From Flectobacillus roseus (lineage in GTDB: Bacteria > Bacteroidota > Bacteroidia > Cytophagales > Spirosomataceae): DNA of 64,000 bases. Below the pieces are notes generated by a model that saw only the letters and a list, made by a program, of their open reading frames with translations, made no database searches and was not told the DNA's origin. The first letter of the stretch is position 1, and every line of letters starts with the position of its first letter. The position numbers and the translations under genes are program-made. Below are positions 52,422 to 61,500 of the stretch, piece by piece. The stretch lies in the NCBI RefSeq assembly GCF_030056665.1, contig NZ_JASHIG010000010.1. One strand, 5' to 3'.

Positions 52422-54518
52422 ATGCAAAACGATTTTTTTGAAACTAGAATTGAGTTACTCCGAAACGTTGGCCCACAGCGAGGACAATTGCTCAATACAG
52501 AGTTGCAGATATTTACTTTTGGGGATTTGATTCAGTACTATCCATTTCGATATGAAGATCGAACGCAGTTTCATCACATATCCGAATTGACAGAGGACAT
52601 GGAATATGCCCAAATCAAAGGTCGTTTGCGCACGCTTGAGAAGGTAGGAGAGGGTTTCAAACAAAGATTGACTGGGACTTTTACCGATGGTACAGGGTCA
52701 ATGGAATTGACTTGGTTTCAGGGAATTACTTGGCTCGAAAAGCACCTTCGAATGGGAGCTGAATATGTACTTTTTGGTAAACCATCCTTTTTTCAGGGAC
52801 GACCACAAATGCAACATCCTGAACTTGAATTGCTGAATGGTACAAACGAAAAAGGAGGCTATTACCAACCCGTTTATAGTGTTACCGAAAAACTTCGTAA
52901 AAAGTATATCGAGTCCAAACAGATTGCGTTGATGCAAAGGGCTTTATTAGAAAAAGCCTATCCACTGATTCGAGAAAATTTACCTACATTTTTACTGCAA
53001 AAATATCGTTTGGTTGCCAAACGAGATGCCATTTATAATATTCACCTGCCACACTCTGACCAATGGCTTCATCAGGCTCGTCGACGCTTGAAGTTTGAAG
53101 AATTATTTTATAATCAATTACGTCTTATCAAACAAAAAGTGCTACGCCGAGTTGATTATGAAGGTCAGATATTTAAAAGTGCAGCTTTACTAAAAACTTT
53201 TTACGATGAGTATCTTCCCTTTCCGTTGACAAATGCGCAAAAGCGAGTAATTAAAGAAATCTTCGCAGATATGCGCATGGGACGACAAATGAATCGCTTG
53301 TTGCAAGGTGATGTAGGTTCGGGAAAAACCATCGTGGCTTTTATCTGTATGTTGCTGGCAATCGACAATGGTGCGCAGGCCTGTTTGATGGCGCCTACCG
53401 AAATTTTGGCTGACCAACATTATCAAGGTCTAAAAGAGTTTGCCGAACTGTTAGGTATCAGAATCGAAAAACTCACAGGGTCGACCAAGAAAAAAGCTCG
53501 AGCTTTGATTCATGAAGGGCTTTTGGATGGTTCGGTGAAAATCATTGTTGGAACGCACGCTTTACTAGAAGATATTGTGCAATTTCAAAATTTAGGACTT
53601 TGTGTAATTGATGAGCAACATCGATTTGGCGTAGCACAGCGAGCTAAACTTTGGGAAAAAAACAAATATATGCACCCGCATATCTTGGTCATGACGGCCA
53701 CACCGATTCCAAGAACCTTGGCAATGACGCTTTATGGGGATTTGGATGTTTCGGTGATAGATGAATTGCCCAAAGGTCGCAAGCCTATCAAAACCGTTCA
53801 TCGTTACGACTCTCATCGTCTCAATGTTTTCGGTTTTATGCGTGATGAAATCCAGAAAGGGCGACAGGTTTATGTGGTTTATCCTTTGATTGAAGAATCC
53901 GAAAAGTTGGATTACAAAGACTTGATGGATGGCTATGAAAGCATAGTAAGAGCATTTCCAGAATATCAGGTAAGTATCGTGCACGGAAAAATGAAGCCTG
54001 CCGATAAGGATTTTGAAATGCAAAGATTCGTAAAGGCCGAAACTCAAATTATGGTTGCCACGACGGTGATTGAGGTAGGAGTAAACGTTCCCAATGCTTC
54101 AGTGATGGTGATTGAAAGTGCTGAGAAATTTGGTTTGGCACAGTTACATCAGCTTAGAGGAAGGGTAGGGCGTGGTGCCGAACAAAGTTTTTGTATTCTG
54201 ATGACCGATTTCAAACTGTCAAAAGATAGTCGTACACGTATCGAAACAATGGTACGCACCACCGACGGTTTCGAAATAGCTGATGTAGACTTGCAGTTGC
54301 GAGGGCCTGGGGATATTTCGGGTACACAACAAAGTGGTATTATCGATTTGCAAATTGCAGATTTGGCGAAAGATGGCGAAATACTGAAAGTAGCAAGAGA
54401 ATGTGCTCAAGCCATTTTAGAGGCCGATCCCAATTTGAGTGCAGAAGAACATGCCATGATTCGTGAGCAAATAGACTCGCTAAAAACGAACCAAAGTAAC
54501 TGGTCGAGAATTAGTTAA
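52422..54518 (+). CDS. recG: ATP-dependent DNA helicase RecG
   Basis: 698 residues from the ATG at 52422. The N-terminal wedge/OB domain (RNVGPQRGQLLNTELQIFTF, YPFRYEDRTQF, VLFGKPSFFQGRPQMQHPEL) is RecG-specific. Helicase motifs are I QGDVGSGKTIVA, Ia MAPTEILADQHY, II VIDEQHRFGVAQ (DEQH box), III MTATPIPRTLAM, V MVATTVIEVGVNVPNA and VI QLRGRVGRG. The C-terminal TRG region is RGPGDISGTQQSG. It regresses stalled forks and processes Holliday junctions. It is monocistronic by spacing and standard in length. Confidence 0.97.
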   Translation: MQNDFFETRIELLRNVGPQRGQLLNTELQIFTFGDLIQYYPFRYEDRTQFHHISELTEDMEYAQIKGRLRTLEKVGEGFKQRLTGTFTDGTGSMELTWFQGITWLEKHLRMGAEYVLFGKPSFFQGRPQMQHPELELLNGTNEKGGYYQPVYSVTEKLRKKYIESKQIALMQRALLEKAYPLIRENLPTFLLQKYRLVAKRDAIYNIHLPHSDQWLHQARRRLKFEELFYNQLRLIKQKVLRRVDYEGQIFKSAALLKTFYDEYLPFPLTNAQKRVIKEIFADMRMGRQMNRLLQGDVGSGKTIVAFICMLLAIDNGAQACLMAPTEILADQHYQGLKEFAELLGIRIEKLTGSTKKKARALIHEGLLDGSVKIIVGTHALLEDIVQFQNLGLCVIDEQHRFGVAQRAKLWEKNKYMHPHILVMTATPIPRTLAMTLYGDLDVSVIDELPKGRKPIKTVHRYDSHRLNVFGFMRDEIQKGRQVYVVYPLIEESEKLDYKDLMDGYESIVRAFPEYQVSIVHGKMKPADKDFEMQRFVKAETQIMVATTVIEVGVNVPNASVMVIESAEKFGLAQLHQLRGRVGRGAEQSFCILMTDFKLSKDSRTRIETMVRTTDGFEIADVDLQLRGPGDISGTQQSGIIDLQIADLAKDGEILKVARECAQAILEADPNLSAEEHAMIREQIDSLKTNQSNWSRIS

Positions 54519-54604
54519 ATTTAGAATGAACGCGGAAAATTGTATAAGAGTTTAGATAAAGTTGCTATATTTGACTATACCAATCTAAATAAATACCTTT
54601 CTCG

Positions 54605-54772
54605 TAAGTTAATGGGTAAAATAAAATTAACTTTACCCGCAATAGGCATTAAGCTATATGCTATAGGCAAAAAATATTTTTAACAAAATCATAAATACAA
54701 TTTTTGCCTAATGCCTACGGCTTATTGCCTAGAGCGTATTAATGCAATTTTATTTTGCACTAATACTTAATT
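54605..54772. repeat. Inverted-repeat element with AT-rich termini
   Basis: Outer arms 54605-54627 (AAGTTAATGGGTAAAATAAA...) and about 54742-54764 pair imperfectly; inner arms (54639-54673 and 54700-54734, GCAATAGGCATTAAGC-type words) pair too. The right 65 bases recur at 58369-58435. It fills most of the 54519-54826 gap and may be a relative of the MITE-like element at 40138. Confidence 0.55.
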
Positions 54773-54826
54773 ATATAGGAAAATCTAAAAACAGCAATCC
54801 CAAATCTACGATTGTAAAAGTTAGTT

Positions 54827-55606
54827 ATGAATAATTCAATTAGTAAAATCCAAGAAGCAATAGCCCCTTTGAGAGAGGCATTGACCGATCACTCAGTATA
54901 TCATCAAATCAATCAAATCGAACATTTGCAGCTTTTTATGCAAGACCATATTTTTGCAGTATGGGATTTTATGTCGATTCTTAAGGCTCTTCAACGTAAC
55001 CTTACTTGTGTCGAAGTACCTTGGGTTCCTGTAGGTAGCGCCGAAACCCGTTATTTGATTAATGAAATTGTCAATGGCGAAGAAAGTGACGTTGACGAAG
55101 ATGGTGTGCGTATGAGCCATTTTGAGTTGTATCTGGATGCTATGAGACAATCAGGTGCAGACTTATCGCAAATCGAACAATTTTTGGCTTTATTATCACA
55201 AAAAACGAGTGTTTCAGAAGCATTGGATATTGTAGGAGTGAGCCAAAGTGTAAAAGATTTTGTCAACTTTACATTTGAAGTAATTGCTACCAACCAGCCA
55301 CATATCCAAGCCGCTGTATTTACATTTGGTCGTGAAGATTTGATTCCAGATATGTTTATTGCCATGGTGAAAGACCTACACGCCGAAATGCCAGAGCGTA
55401 TTGCCAAGTTTAGATATTACCTTGAGCGTCATATCGAAGTAGACGGCGATCACCATAGTCATTTGGCGATTCAGATGGTAACAGAACTTTGCGGAACAGA
55501 CGAAACAAAATGGCATGAGGCGCTGACCTATTCAGAGAGAGCTTTACAGATGCGTAAAGTACTTTGGGACGGCGTAGAAGCTAAAGTGCAAGCAGTTGAG
55601 GTATAG
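54827..55606 (+). CDS. DUF3050 heme-oxygenase-like fold protein
   Basis: 259 residues, all-helical, matching DUF3050: RLREALTDHSVYHQI-like start, then LQLFMQDHIFAVWDFMSILK, YLINEIVNGEESDVDEDG, HFELYLDAMRQSGAD and YYLERHIEVDGDHHSHLA. His and Glu residues spaced along helices (HxxxxxxW; ExxH; DGDHH) resemble the metal-binding pattern of the heme-oxygenase-like superfamily, some of which are non-heme di-iron oxidases. No function has been assigned to the family to my knowledge. It is a single gene between recG and adk, with a terminator after it. Confidence 0.85.
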   Translation: MNNSISKIQEAIAPLREALTDHSVYHQINQIEHLQLFMQDHIFAVWDFMSILKALQRNLTCVEVPWVPVGSAETRYLINEIVNGEESDVDEDGVRMSHFELYLDAMRQSGADLSQIEQFLALLSQKTSVSEALDIVGVSQSVKDFVNFTFEVIATNQPHIQAAVFTFGREDLIPDMFIAMVKDLHAEMPERIAKFRYYLERHIEVDGDHHSHLAIQMVTELCGTDETKWHEALTYSERALQMRKVLWDGVEAKVQAVEV

Positions 55607-55716
55607 TAAATAAGCAAAGAATCAATAACATTGAGTATTCTCGAAATAAAACTGCGATTTTTAAGAAAATCTCCATATTGGTAGAATCCATTTTTTTAGA
55701 TAGTCGATAAGTTGAT

Positions 55717-55764
55717 AAAAAGCGGAAAGTCCTGTATAACAAGGCTTTCCGCTTTTTGTTTTTC
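55717..55764. terminator. Rho-independent terminator
   Basis: 13-bp stem AAAAAGCGGAAAG/CTTTCCGCTTTTT (arms 55717-55729, 55745-55757) with a 15-base loop, followed by GTTTTTC. It closes the DUF3050 transcript within the 335-base gap 55607-55941. Confidence 0.8.
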
Positions 55765-55881
55765 AGATATTTTAAAAAAACATCAAAAGACCGTTTTCAC
55801 AATACCTGATTCTAGGAAATGTAAAATAATTCCTTTTGCTAAATTATTAGTAGATAGGACGGTAATTCAAAGTGCTTCTTG

Positions 55882-55889
55882 TAAATTTG
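55882..55889 (+). promoter_or_regulatory. Bacteroidota -7 promoter box for adk
   Basis: TAAATTTG matches TAnnTTTG. Transcription would start near 55895, about 47 bases before the adk ATG. No convincing -33 element was found. Confidence 0.45.
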
Positions 55890-55941
55890 CAACTCTTATA
55901 GCAAAACACAATTTTCAATTCACAAAACAACGTTTAAACCA

Positions 55942-56514
55942 ATGTTAAATCTCGTCTTGTTTGGACCTCCGGGGGCAGGTAAAGGAACACAGTCAGCCAA
56001 ATTGATTGAAAAATACAATTTAGTACACATTTCTACGGGCGATATGTTCCGTGGGCATATTGCCAACGATACCGAGCTTGGTAAGCGTGTAAAACAAATT
56101 CTTGCAGATGGACTTTTGGTTCCAGATTCGATTACTATCGAAATGTTGGAAGAAGAAGTGAAAAATAATCCACAAGCAGAAGGGTTTATCTTTGACGGAT
56201 TCCCAAGAACAGTTCCTCAGGCTGAAGCTTTAGATGCTTTCTTAGAGAAAAATGGACAAAGTATCAACGGCGTTGTTCAGTTGGATGTTACAGAAGACGA
56301 AATCAAAACTCGTATCGCTGAGCGTCAAAAAGTAAGTGGACGCGCTGATGACGATGCAGAGAAACTTTTGAAAAGAATTGACGAATATTTCTCAAAAACC
56401 ATCCATGTATTACCATACTACGAAGCACAAGGTAAAGTGAGTAAAGTAGACGGTATTGGTGCTATCGAAGAAATTTTCCAAAATATTTGTAGTGCAATCG
56501 ATGCAGTAAAATAG
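55942..56514 (+). CDS. adk: Adenylate kinase
   Basis: 190 residues. The P-loop is GPPGAGKGTQ; the AMP-binding segment is STGDMFRGHIANDTELG and GFIFDGFPRTVPQAEALD. The LID is short (RQKVSGRADDDAEKLLKRID), with no zinc-binding Cys, so this is the short-form enzyme. It interconverts ATP + AMP and 2 ADP in the cytosol. Complete, with a canonical start. A strong hairpin follows. Confidence 0.97.
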   Translation: MLNLVLFGPPGAGKGTQSAKLIEKYNLVHISTGDMFRGHIANDTELGKRVKQILADGLLVPDSITIEMLEEEVKNNPQAEGFIFDGFPRTVPQAEALDAFLEKNGQSINGVVQLDVTEDEIKTRIAERQKVSGRADDDAEKLLKRIDEYFSKTIHVLPYYEAQGKVSKVDGIGAIEEIFQNICSAIDAVK

Positions 56515-56556
56515 TTAGCTATTCATAACTCCACGCTCATCATTTACCACATATAC

Positions 56557-56608
56557 AACTAGGCTTTTGACAAATCAAATCTTGGATTCCTTTGTCTAAA
56601 GCCTAGTT
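56557..56608 (+). terminator. Terminator after adk
   Basis: Stem AACTAGGCTTT/AAAGCCTAGTT (11 bp), one T-T mismatch, then GACAAA/TTTGTC (6 bp), 16-base loop, followed by TATT. It is well placed 43 bases after the adk stop. Confidence 0.7.
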
Positions 56609-56785
56609 TATTAAGTAATCGTAAGGTATATGATTTAGGCAACAGGCACGAGGCACAAGGCAAAGAGTGTTAAGTCGTTTTTTAATAACAATAGATATGT
56701 TTTGCTGAATGCCCAAAGCTGAAATCCGTTACCTGAAAGCCCAAAGCACAATCTTAAATTTTATTTTGCTTACTAATTTATAACC
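56609..56785. repeat. Diverged second copy of the MITE-like element
   Basis: This interval aligns with the interior and right side of 40138-40338: shared TAAGTAATCG near the left end, GGCACAAGGCA(C/A)AGAGTGTTAA in the middle, CCAAAGC(TG)... words, and a right end AAATTTTATTTTGC(TTA)CTAA. The terminal inverted repeats are decayed. Confidence 0.5.
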
Positions 56786-56893
56786 CAGCAGACCCAAGCG
56801 TAAAACAGAAGAACTGCTTTACGAAATAACGTAATTTGCTATCCCGATTAATTAGTTATTTACTTCCTTATAGGTCAATGCCTTAGAATTGCT

Positions 56894-57060
56894 TATTTTT
56901 GCAAAAGGATACAATAGAAGCTGCCAATTCTTATTCAATCTCGCTGAAAGTAAGTCCATAGCCAATGGCTATTGGTCTTCAGCTAGGTCAAAAACCTAAC
57001 CCCAAGTTTTATAGGAGATATGCTGTCAATAAAGTTGAAATGTTGAATAAGACTTTATCA
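56894..57060 (+). ncRNA. Candidate structured non-coding RNA between adk and obgE
   Basis: A perfect -7 box TATTTTTG (56894-56901) precedes a stretch with several compatible pairings. The closing stem is TCTTATTCAA (56929-56938) with TTGAATAAGA (57043-57052). The branch GCTGAA/TTCAGC (56943-56948, 56978-56983) carries an inner ATAGCC-AAT-GGCTAT hairpin. A second branch is TAGGT/ACCTA (56984-56988, 56994-56998). It lacks motifs of RNase P RNA, tmRNA or SRP RNA. It may be an independent small RNA or part of the obgE leader. The remaining bases to 57213 show nothing. Confidence 0.4.
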
Positions 57061-57213
57061 TGACAAATTCCCTTATTGAACTATCAAATAGCAGAAGGGG
57101 TTTTCTAAAAACTGACAACTCCTGACCACTCTGCTTGAAAATCTCAATAAATAGTATTTAATCATTACAATTGGCCGAAATCATAGGCCCTTTATAAATC
57201 TCAATTAGTAATT

Positions 57214-58266
57214 ATGACATCAAACTTCATTGACTACGTAAAAATCAACGTTCGCTCTGGACATGGTGGTGCAGGTTCAACTCACTTTCGTCGTGAAAAG
57301 CACGTTCCCAAAGGTGGACCAGACGGTGGCGATGGTGGTCGTGGAGGACATATTATCCTCAAAGGGAATGCCCAACACTGGACACTTCTCCACTTAAAAT
57401 ATCAAAAACACATTTTTGCCAAAGACGGAAACGGAGGCGAAGGGGGCCGTCGTACTGGCGCACAAGGTCAAGATATGTACATCGAAGTTCCATTAGGAAC
57501 GATTGCAAAAGACCCTGAGACAGGAGAAGTTTTGGCAGAAGTTACCAAAGACGGACAAGAAGTAGTCTTGTTGCATGGCGGTAGAGGAGGTTTGGGTAAT
57601 GTGCACTTCAAAAGCTCAACCAATCAAGCACCACATCATTCTCAGCCTGGCGAAGATGGCGAAGATATGTGGGTGGTACTTGAATTAAAAGTATTGGCCG
57701 ATGTAGGTCTTGTTGGTTTTCCAAATGCAGGAAAATCAACCTTATTGTCGGTGCTTTCTGCTGCAAAACCAGAAATCGCTGATTATCCATTTACAACATT
57801 GGTTCCAAACCTTGGTGTAGTTTCTTATCGTGATTTCAAATCGTTTGTTATGGCTGATATTCCTGGTATTATCGAGGGAGCAGCTGAAGGCAAAGGATTA
57901 GGAACACGCTTTTTGCGTCATATCGAGCGTAACTCTATCTTGTTGTTTTTGATTCCAGCTACGGCCGAAGACATTACAGAGGAATACAGAATTTTGCTGA
58001 ATGAGCTCAAAGAATACAATCCAGCCTTATTGGATAAAGAACGTATGATTGCCATTTCGAAGATGGACTTAGTGACCGAAGATGAAGATTTAGCAAGAAT
58101 CAAAACACAGATTCCAGAGAACCTTCCTTTCGTAATGATTTCATCAGTGATGCAACAAGGACTTATGGAGTTGAAAGATATGATTTGGGGCTCGTTACAA
58201 AAAGCTCAAGAATCATTCGTACAGCCAGAAGAAGAGAATGAAGAAGCAGCTCCCTCTGAAGAATAA
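57214..58266 (+). CDS. obgE: GTPase ObgE/CgtA
   Basis: 350 residues. The glycine-rich Obg fold (about 1-160) shows HGGAGSTHFRREKHVPKGGP, GGDGGRGGH and GGEGGRRTGAQG. The G domain has G1 GFPNAGKST, switch region DYPFTTLVPN, G3 DIPGIIEGA and the NKxD equivalent SKMD. The C-terminus is acidic (EEENEEAAPSEE), without a large OCT domain. It is an essential ribosome-associated GTPase in 50S assembly and stress control. It follows adk at a distance of 699 bases. Confidence 0.97.
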   Translation: MTSNFIDYVKINVRSGHGGAGSTHFRREKHVPKGGPDGGDGGRGGHIILKGNAQHWTLLHLKYQKHIFAKDGNGGEGGRRTGAQGQDMYIEVPLGTIAKDPETGEVLAEVTKDGQEVVLLHGGRGGLGNVHFKSSTNQAPHHSQPGEDGEDMWVVLELKVLADVGLVGFPNAGKSTLLSVLSAAKPEIADYPFTTLVPNLGVVSYRDFKSFVMADIPGIIEGAAEGKGLGTRFLRHIERNSILLFLIPATAEDITEEYRILLNELKEYNPALLDKERMIAISKMDLVTEDEDLARIKTQIPENLPFVMISSVMQQGLMELKDMIWGSLQKAQESFVQPEEENEEAAPSEE

Positions 58267-58368
58267 ATTTTGAAATAGACAACTTGTAGATATACGGCAT
58301 TAGGCCTTAAGCTTTATGCCGTATGCTAAAAGTCTGGATGAATTTCTAGCGAACAATAGAAACTTTTT

Positions 58369-58435
58369 TCCTAATGCCTACCGCTTATAGCCTAAAGCAT
58401 ACTAATGCAATTTTATTCTGCATTAACAACTTAAT
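58369..58435. repeat. Copy of the right end of the 54605-54772 element
   Basis: CCTAATGCCTACCGCTTATA and AATGCAATTTTATTCTGCA words match 54700-54772 over about 65 bases in the same orientation. A partial complement lies at 58290-58330 (CGGCATTAGGCCTTAAGC). It lies in the 317-base gap 58267-58583, which shows nothing else. Confidence 0.55.
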
Positions 58436-58583
58436 AGTTCTAGAGTGTATTCTTCAGGAATCGCTCGTATCAGTAGCCTACTAATTGCTTCTAAAGTGAA
58501 GAATGTATAAAACCTTGACCCAAAACCATTGCATAATCCTTTTAGAAAGCATCTTAATGACTAAGAGTAAATAAAAAGCAGTT

Positions 58584-61500
58584 ATGAAAAAAACACTTAG
58601 ACTATTCTACCTTGTATTATTTTATTGTTTGACGATTATGTATGGATATTCGCAAGCAACGATAACTCCAGTAGCAGGTACTTATACATGTACAGGAAGT
58701 GGTACTGTAAAGCTTAGAGTGACTAAAGGTAAATTTAGTTACGAATGGACTAATGCCTCAGCTCCTACAACTGTTATTGGTACAGACAGTACGATTATTG
58801 TCGGGCCAGGTACCTACAATGCAAGATATAAAGAGACAGCCTTAAGTACTACTTGGGTAACTGCTACAGCCTACACAGTAGCTCAAATTGTCCCAAGTGC
58901 CATTACTGCTAGTGCGGCAAGTTCAACTTCGGGTATATTTTGTGGAACAAGTGGTGTAACCCTCAATGCTTCTACTGCTGCTAATTATACGTGGAAACGT
59001 AGCTCTAGCCCTACTCCTGTGACAGTAGGAAGTGCTTCAGCATTGACTGTTACGGGTAATTCGATTGTCACAGGTGGAACTTATTCATTTACAGTAACAA
59101 CTACCAACCCTACCTCTTCATGCTCGGCGACGTCTAATGCTATTTCGTTAACGCTTTATCCAAGTGCGCCTGCCAAGCCTACTATTTCGGCAGATGGTGT
59201 TACTACTTTTTGTAGTGGGAATACAGTTGGATTGAGTTCTTCATATACCGCTGGTAGTAACGTTTGGACTCGCTCTGTGGGTGCGGATACTACTACTACT
59301 GGAACCAACAAAATTACAATAAGAGTGACCAATACCGTTTCGGTAGTGGCTAAAGATGCCAATGGTTGTGTGTCGCCATCGTCAGATCCAGTTACTGTAA
59401 CAGTCAATCCTGTACCAACGGCACCAGTTATTACACCAAGTGGAAGTTTGAGTATTTGTGCTGGAGATAGCCTTTTAATCAGTTCAGATAATAAAGGAAC
59501 AGGTTCGTATACATGGAGTAATAGCCAGACTACAAGAACTATTTACGCAAAAACGGCAGGAAGCTATAGCGTAAGATTTACTAACTCTTTTGGATGTATT
59601 TCTCCAGTTTCTAACACATTTGTTCTTAGCATCAACGCTTTGCCTGCAAAGCCTACCATCACTGCCGATGCAGCCCTTACTTTTTGTGAAGGGTTCACTG
59701 TAGGTTTGAGTTCATCCTATAGTGCTTTTAGAAATGTTTGGACACGCAATGTAGGAGGAGCCATAAGTGACACTGTCACAAATACATCTTCGAAATTGAC
59801 TGTGAGAAATTCAGCCGTAATTACGGTAAGAGCCTTGGATGCAAATGGTTGCTACTCTTTGCCGGCAACATCGGTAACTACCAAGATGAATGCTCGCCCT
59901 GTTACTCCTGTAGTTTCTGTGGTAACATATCCAAGCAATCCTATTCAACAAAGTGGCTTTAACATCGGCCTTTGTACAGGAGATAGTGTGCAATTTGCCC
60001 TTCAAAATACAGGGTCTTACACAAAAGGTTCTTACTTGTGGTCAAATACTAAAACAACTAAAAATATTACGGCTACGTCTTCTGGATCATATTATTTGGT
60101 GTACACCGATACACTTGGTTGTAGGTCTGTAGAATCAACAGCTTTTATAGTAACAATCAATAGCCGTCCTTCACAACCTGTAATCTCTTATACTTCACCA
60201 TTGGAATTTTGTGATGGAGGAAAGGTTATTTTGACCTCTTCAACATCGTTTCAATATTTATGGAACACTGGAGAAAATACTGCAGCTATTACTGTAACGA
60301 AGTCAGGATCTTTTAATGTAATTGCTATTAATGACAAGGGCTGTCGTTCTGTATTAGCCTCAAGTAATATCAGTGTTATAGTGAACCCATTGCCTCCCAA
60401 GCCAACGATTGCGGCCAGTGGATCTTTGACTTTTTGTCCTGATAAAAGTGTAACCTTAACATCTTCATCATCAGAGACTATTTATATTTGGAGTGAGAAA
60501 TTAAGTGAAAGGACAAACTTTTCGAATACCCAAAGTATCCTTGTGAATAAATCGGGTAAATACACTGTACAGACTCAATCTTTAAAAGGATGTGTATCAA
60601 AAAGTTCTGATACAACTTTGGTAACAGTACTCGAAGCTCCACAAGCTCCAACTATTTACGCACTTAGCCCAACCGTATTCTGCGATGGAAAAGATGTGAC
60701 CTTGGTAGCTCTATTTGCGAATAATAACATCGCAAATTTTAGCTGGAGAGATGAAGACACTGGATTAGAGTATGCTACAACCTCAAGCATTTTGATTAAA
60801 CGTACAGGTAAATTTAGTGTGAAAGTACAAGACTCCAGAACATGTAATTCTCCTTATTCGTCTATTCAAATTGTTACGGTTAATCCTCTTCCAACCAAGC
60901 CTGTGATTCAAGCGGTAAATGGTAAAATTATTTGTGATGGCGATAGCGCTTTGTTACGTTCTAGTTTACCAAATACCTTACCTAATAATACAGCATCTTA
61001 CAAATGGACTTTTAATGGTACGTTACTGACCGTTGCCACAAGAGACTTATATGCTAAAGGTGCAGGAGGATACGCGGTGCAAGTGACAGACGCGAATGGT
61101 TGTCAGTCTGTCGCATATTCTGATACGGCTAAAATCACAGTAAATCCATTGCCAACTGTTCCAATTATTACAGCAGTAGGACTTAACCCTTTCTGTGCAG
61201 ATAAAAGTCTTACCCTGAATTCATCTGCTGACGTAGGCTACAAATGGAGCAATGGCGCTAGTACACGAAGTATCACCATCAATCAGGCAGGTTTATACTC
61301 TGTACAAACGATCAATGGATTTAAGTGTTTGTCTAAGCCATCTAATTTAATTGAAGCTAAAGTAAATGCGCTTCCTGCTTCAACAAATATTTTTGCAGGT
61401 GGTAATACCATATTCTGTTCGGGCGATAGTGTCCAGATTAGTACCGTAAGTAACTACAAAGCTTATTGGTGGGTTGGAGCTGATTCTCTTGGATACGGGG

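Noticed and set aside
56894..57060. Candidate as RNase P RNA, tmRNA or SRP RNA
   Set aside because: I could not find the conserved core motifs of RNase P (GAGGAAAGTCC-like), a tmRNA tRNA-like end, or the SRP GGAA/AGCA apical loop.
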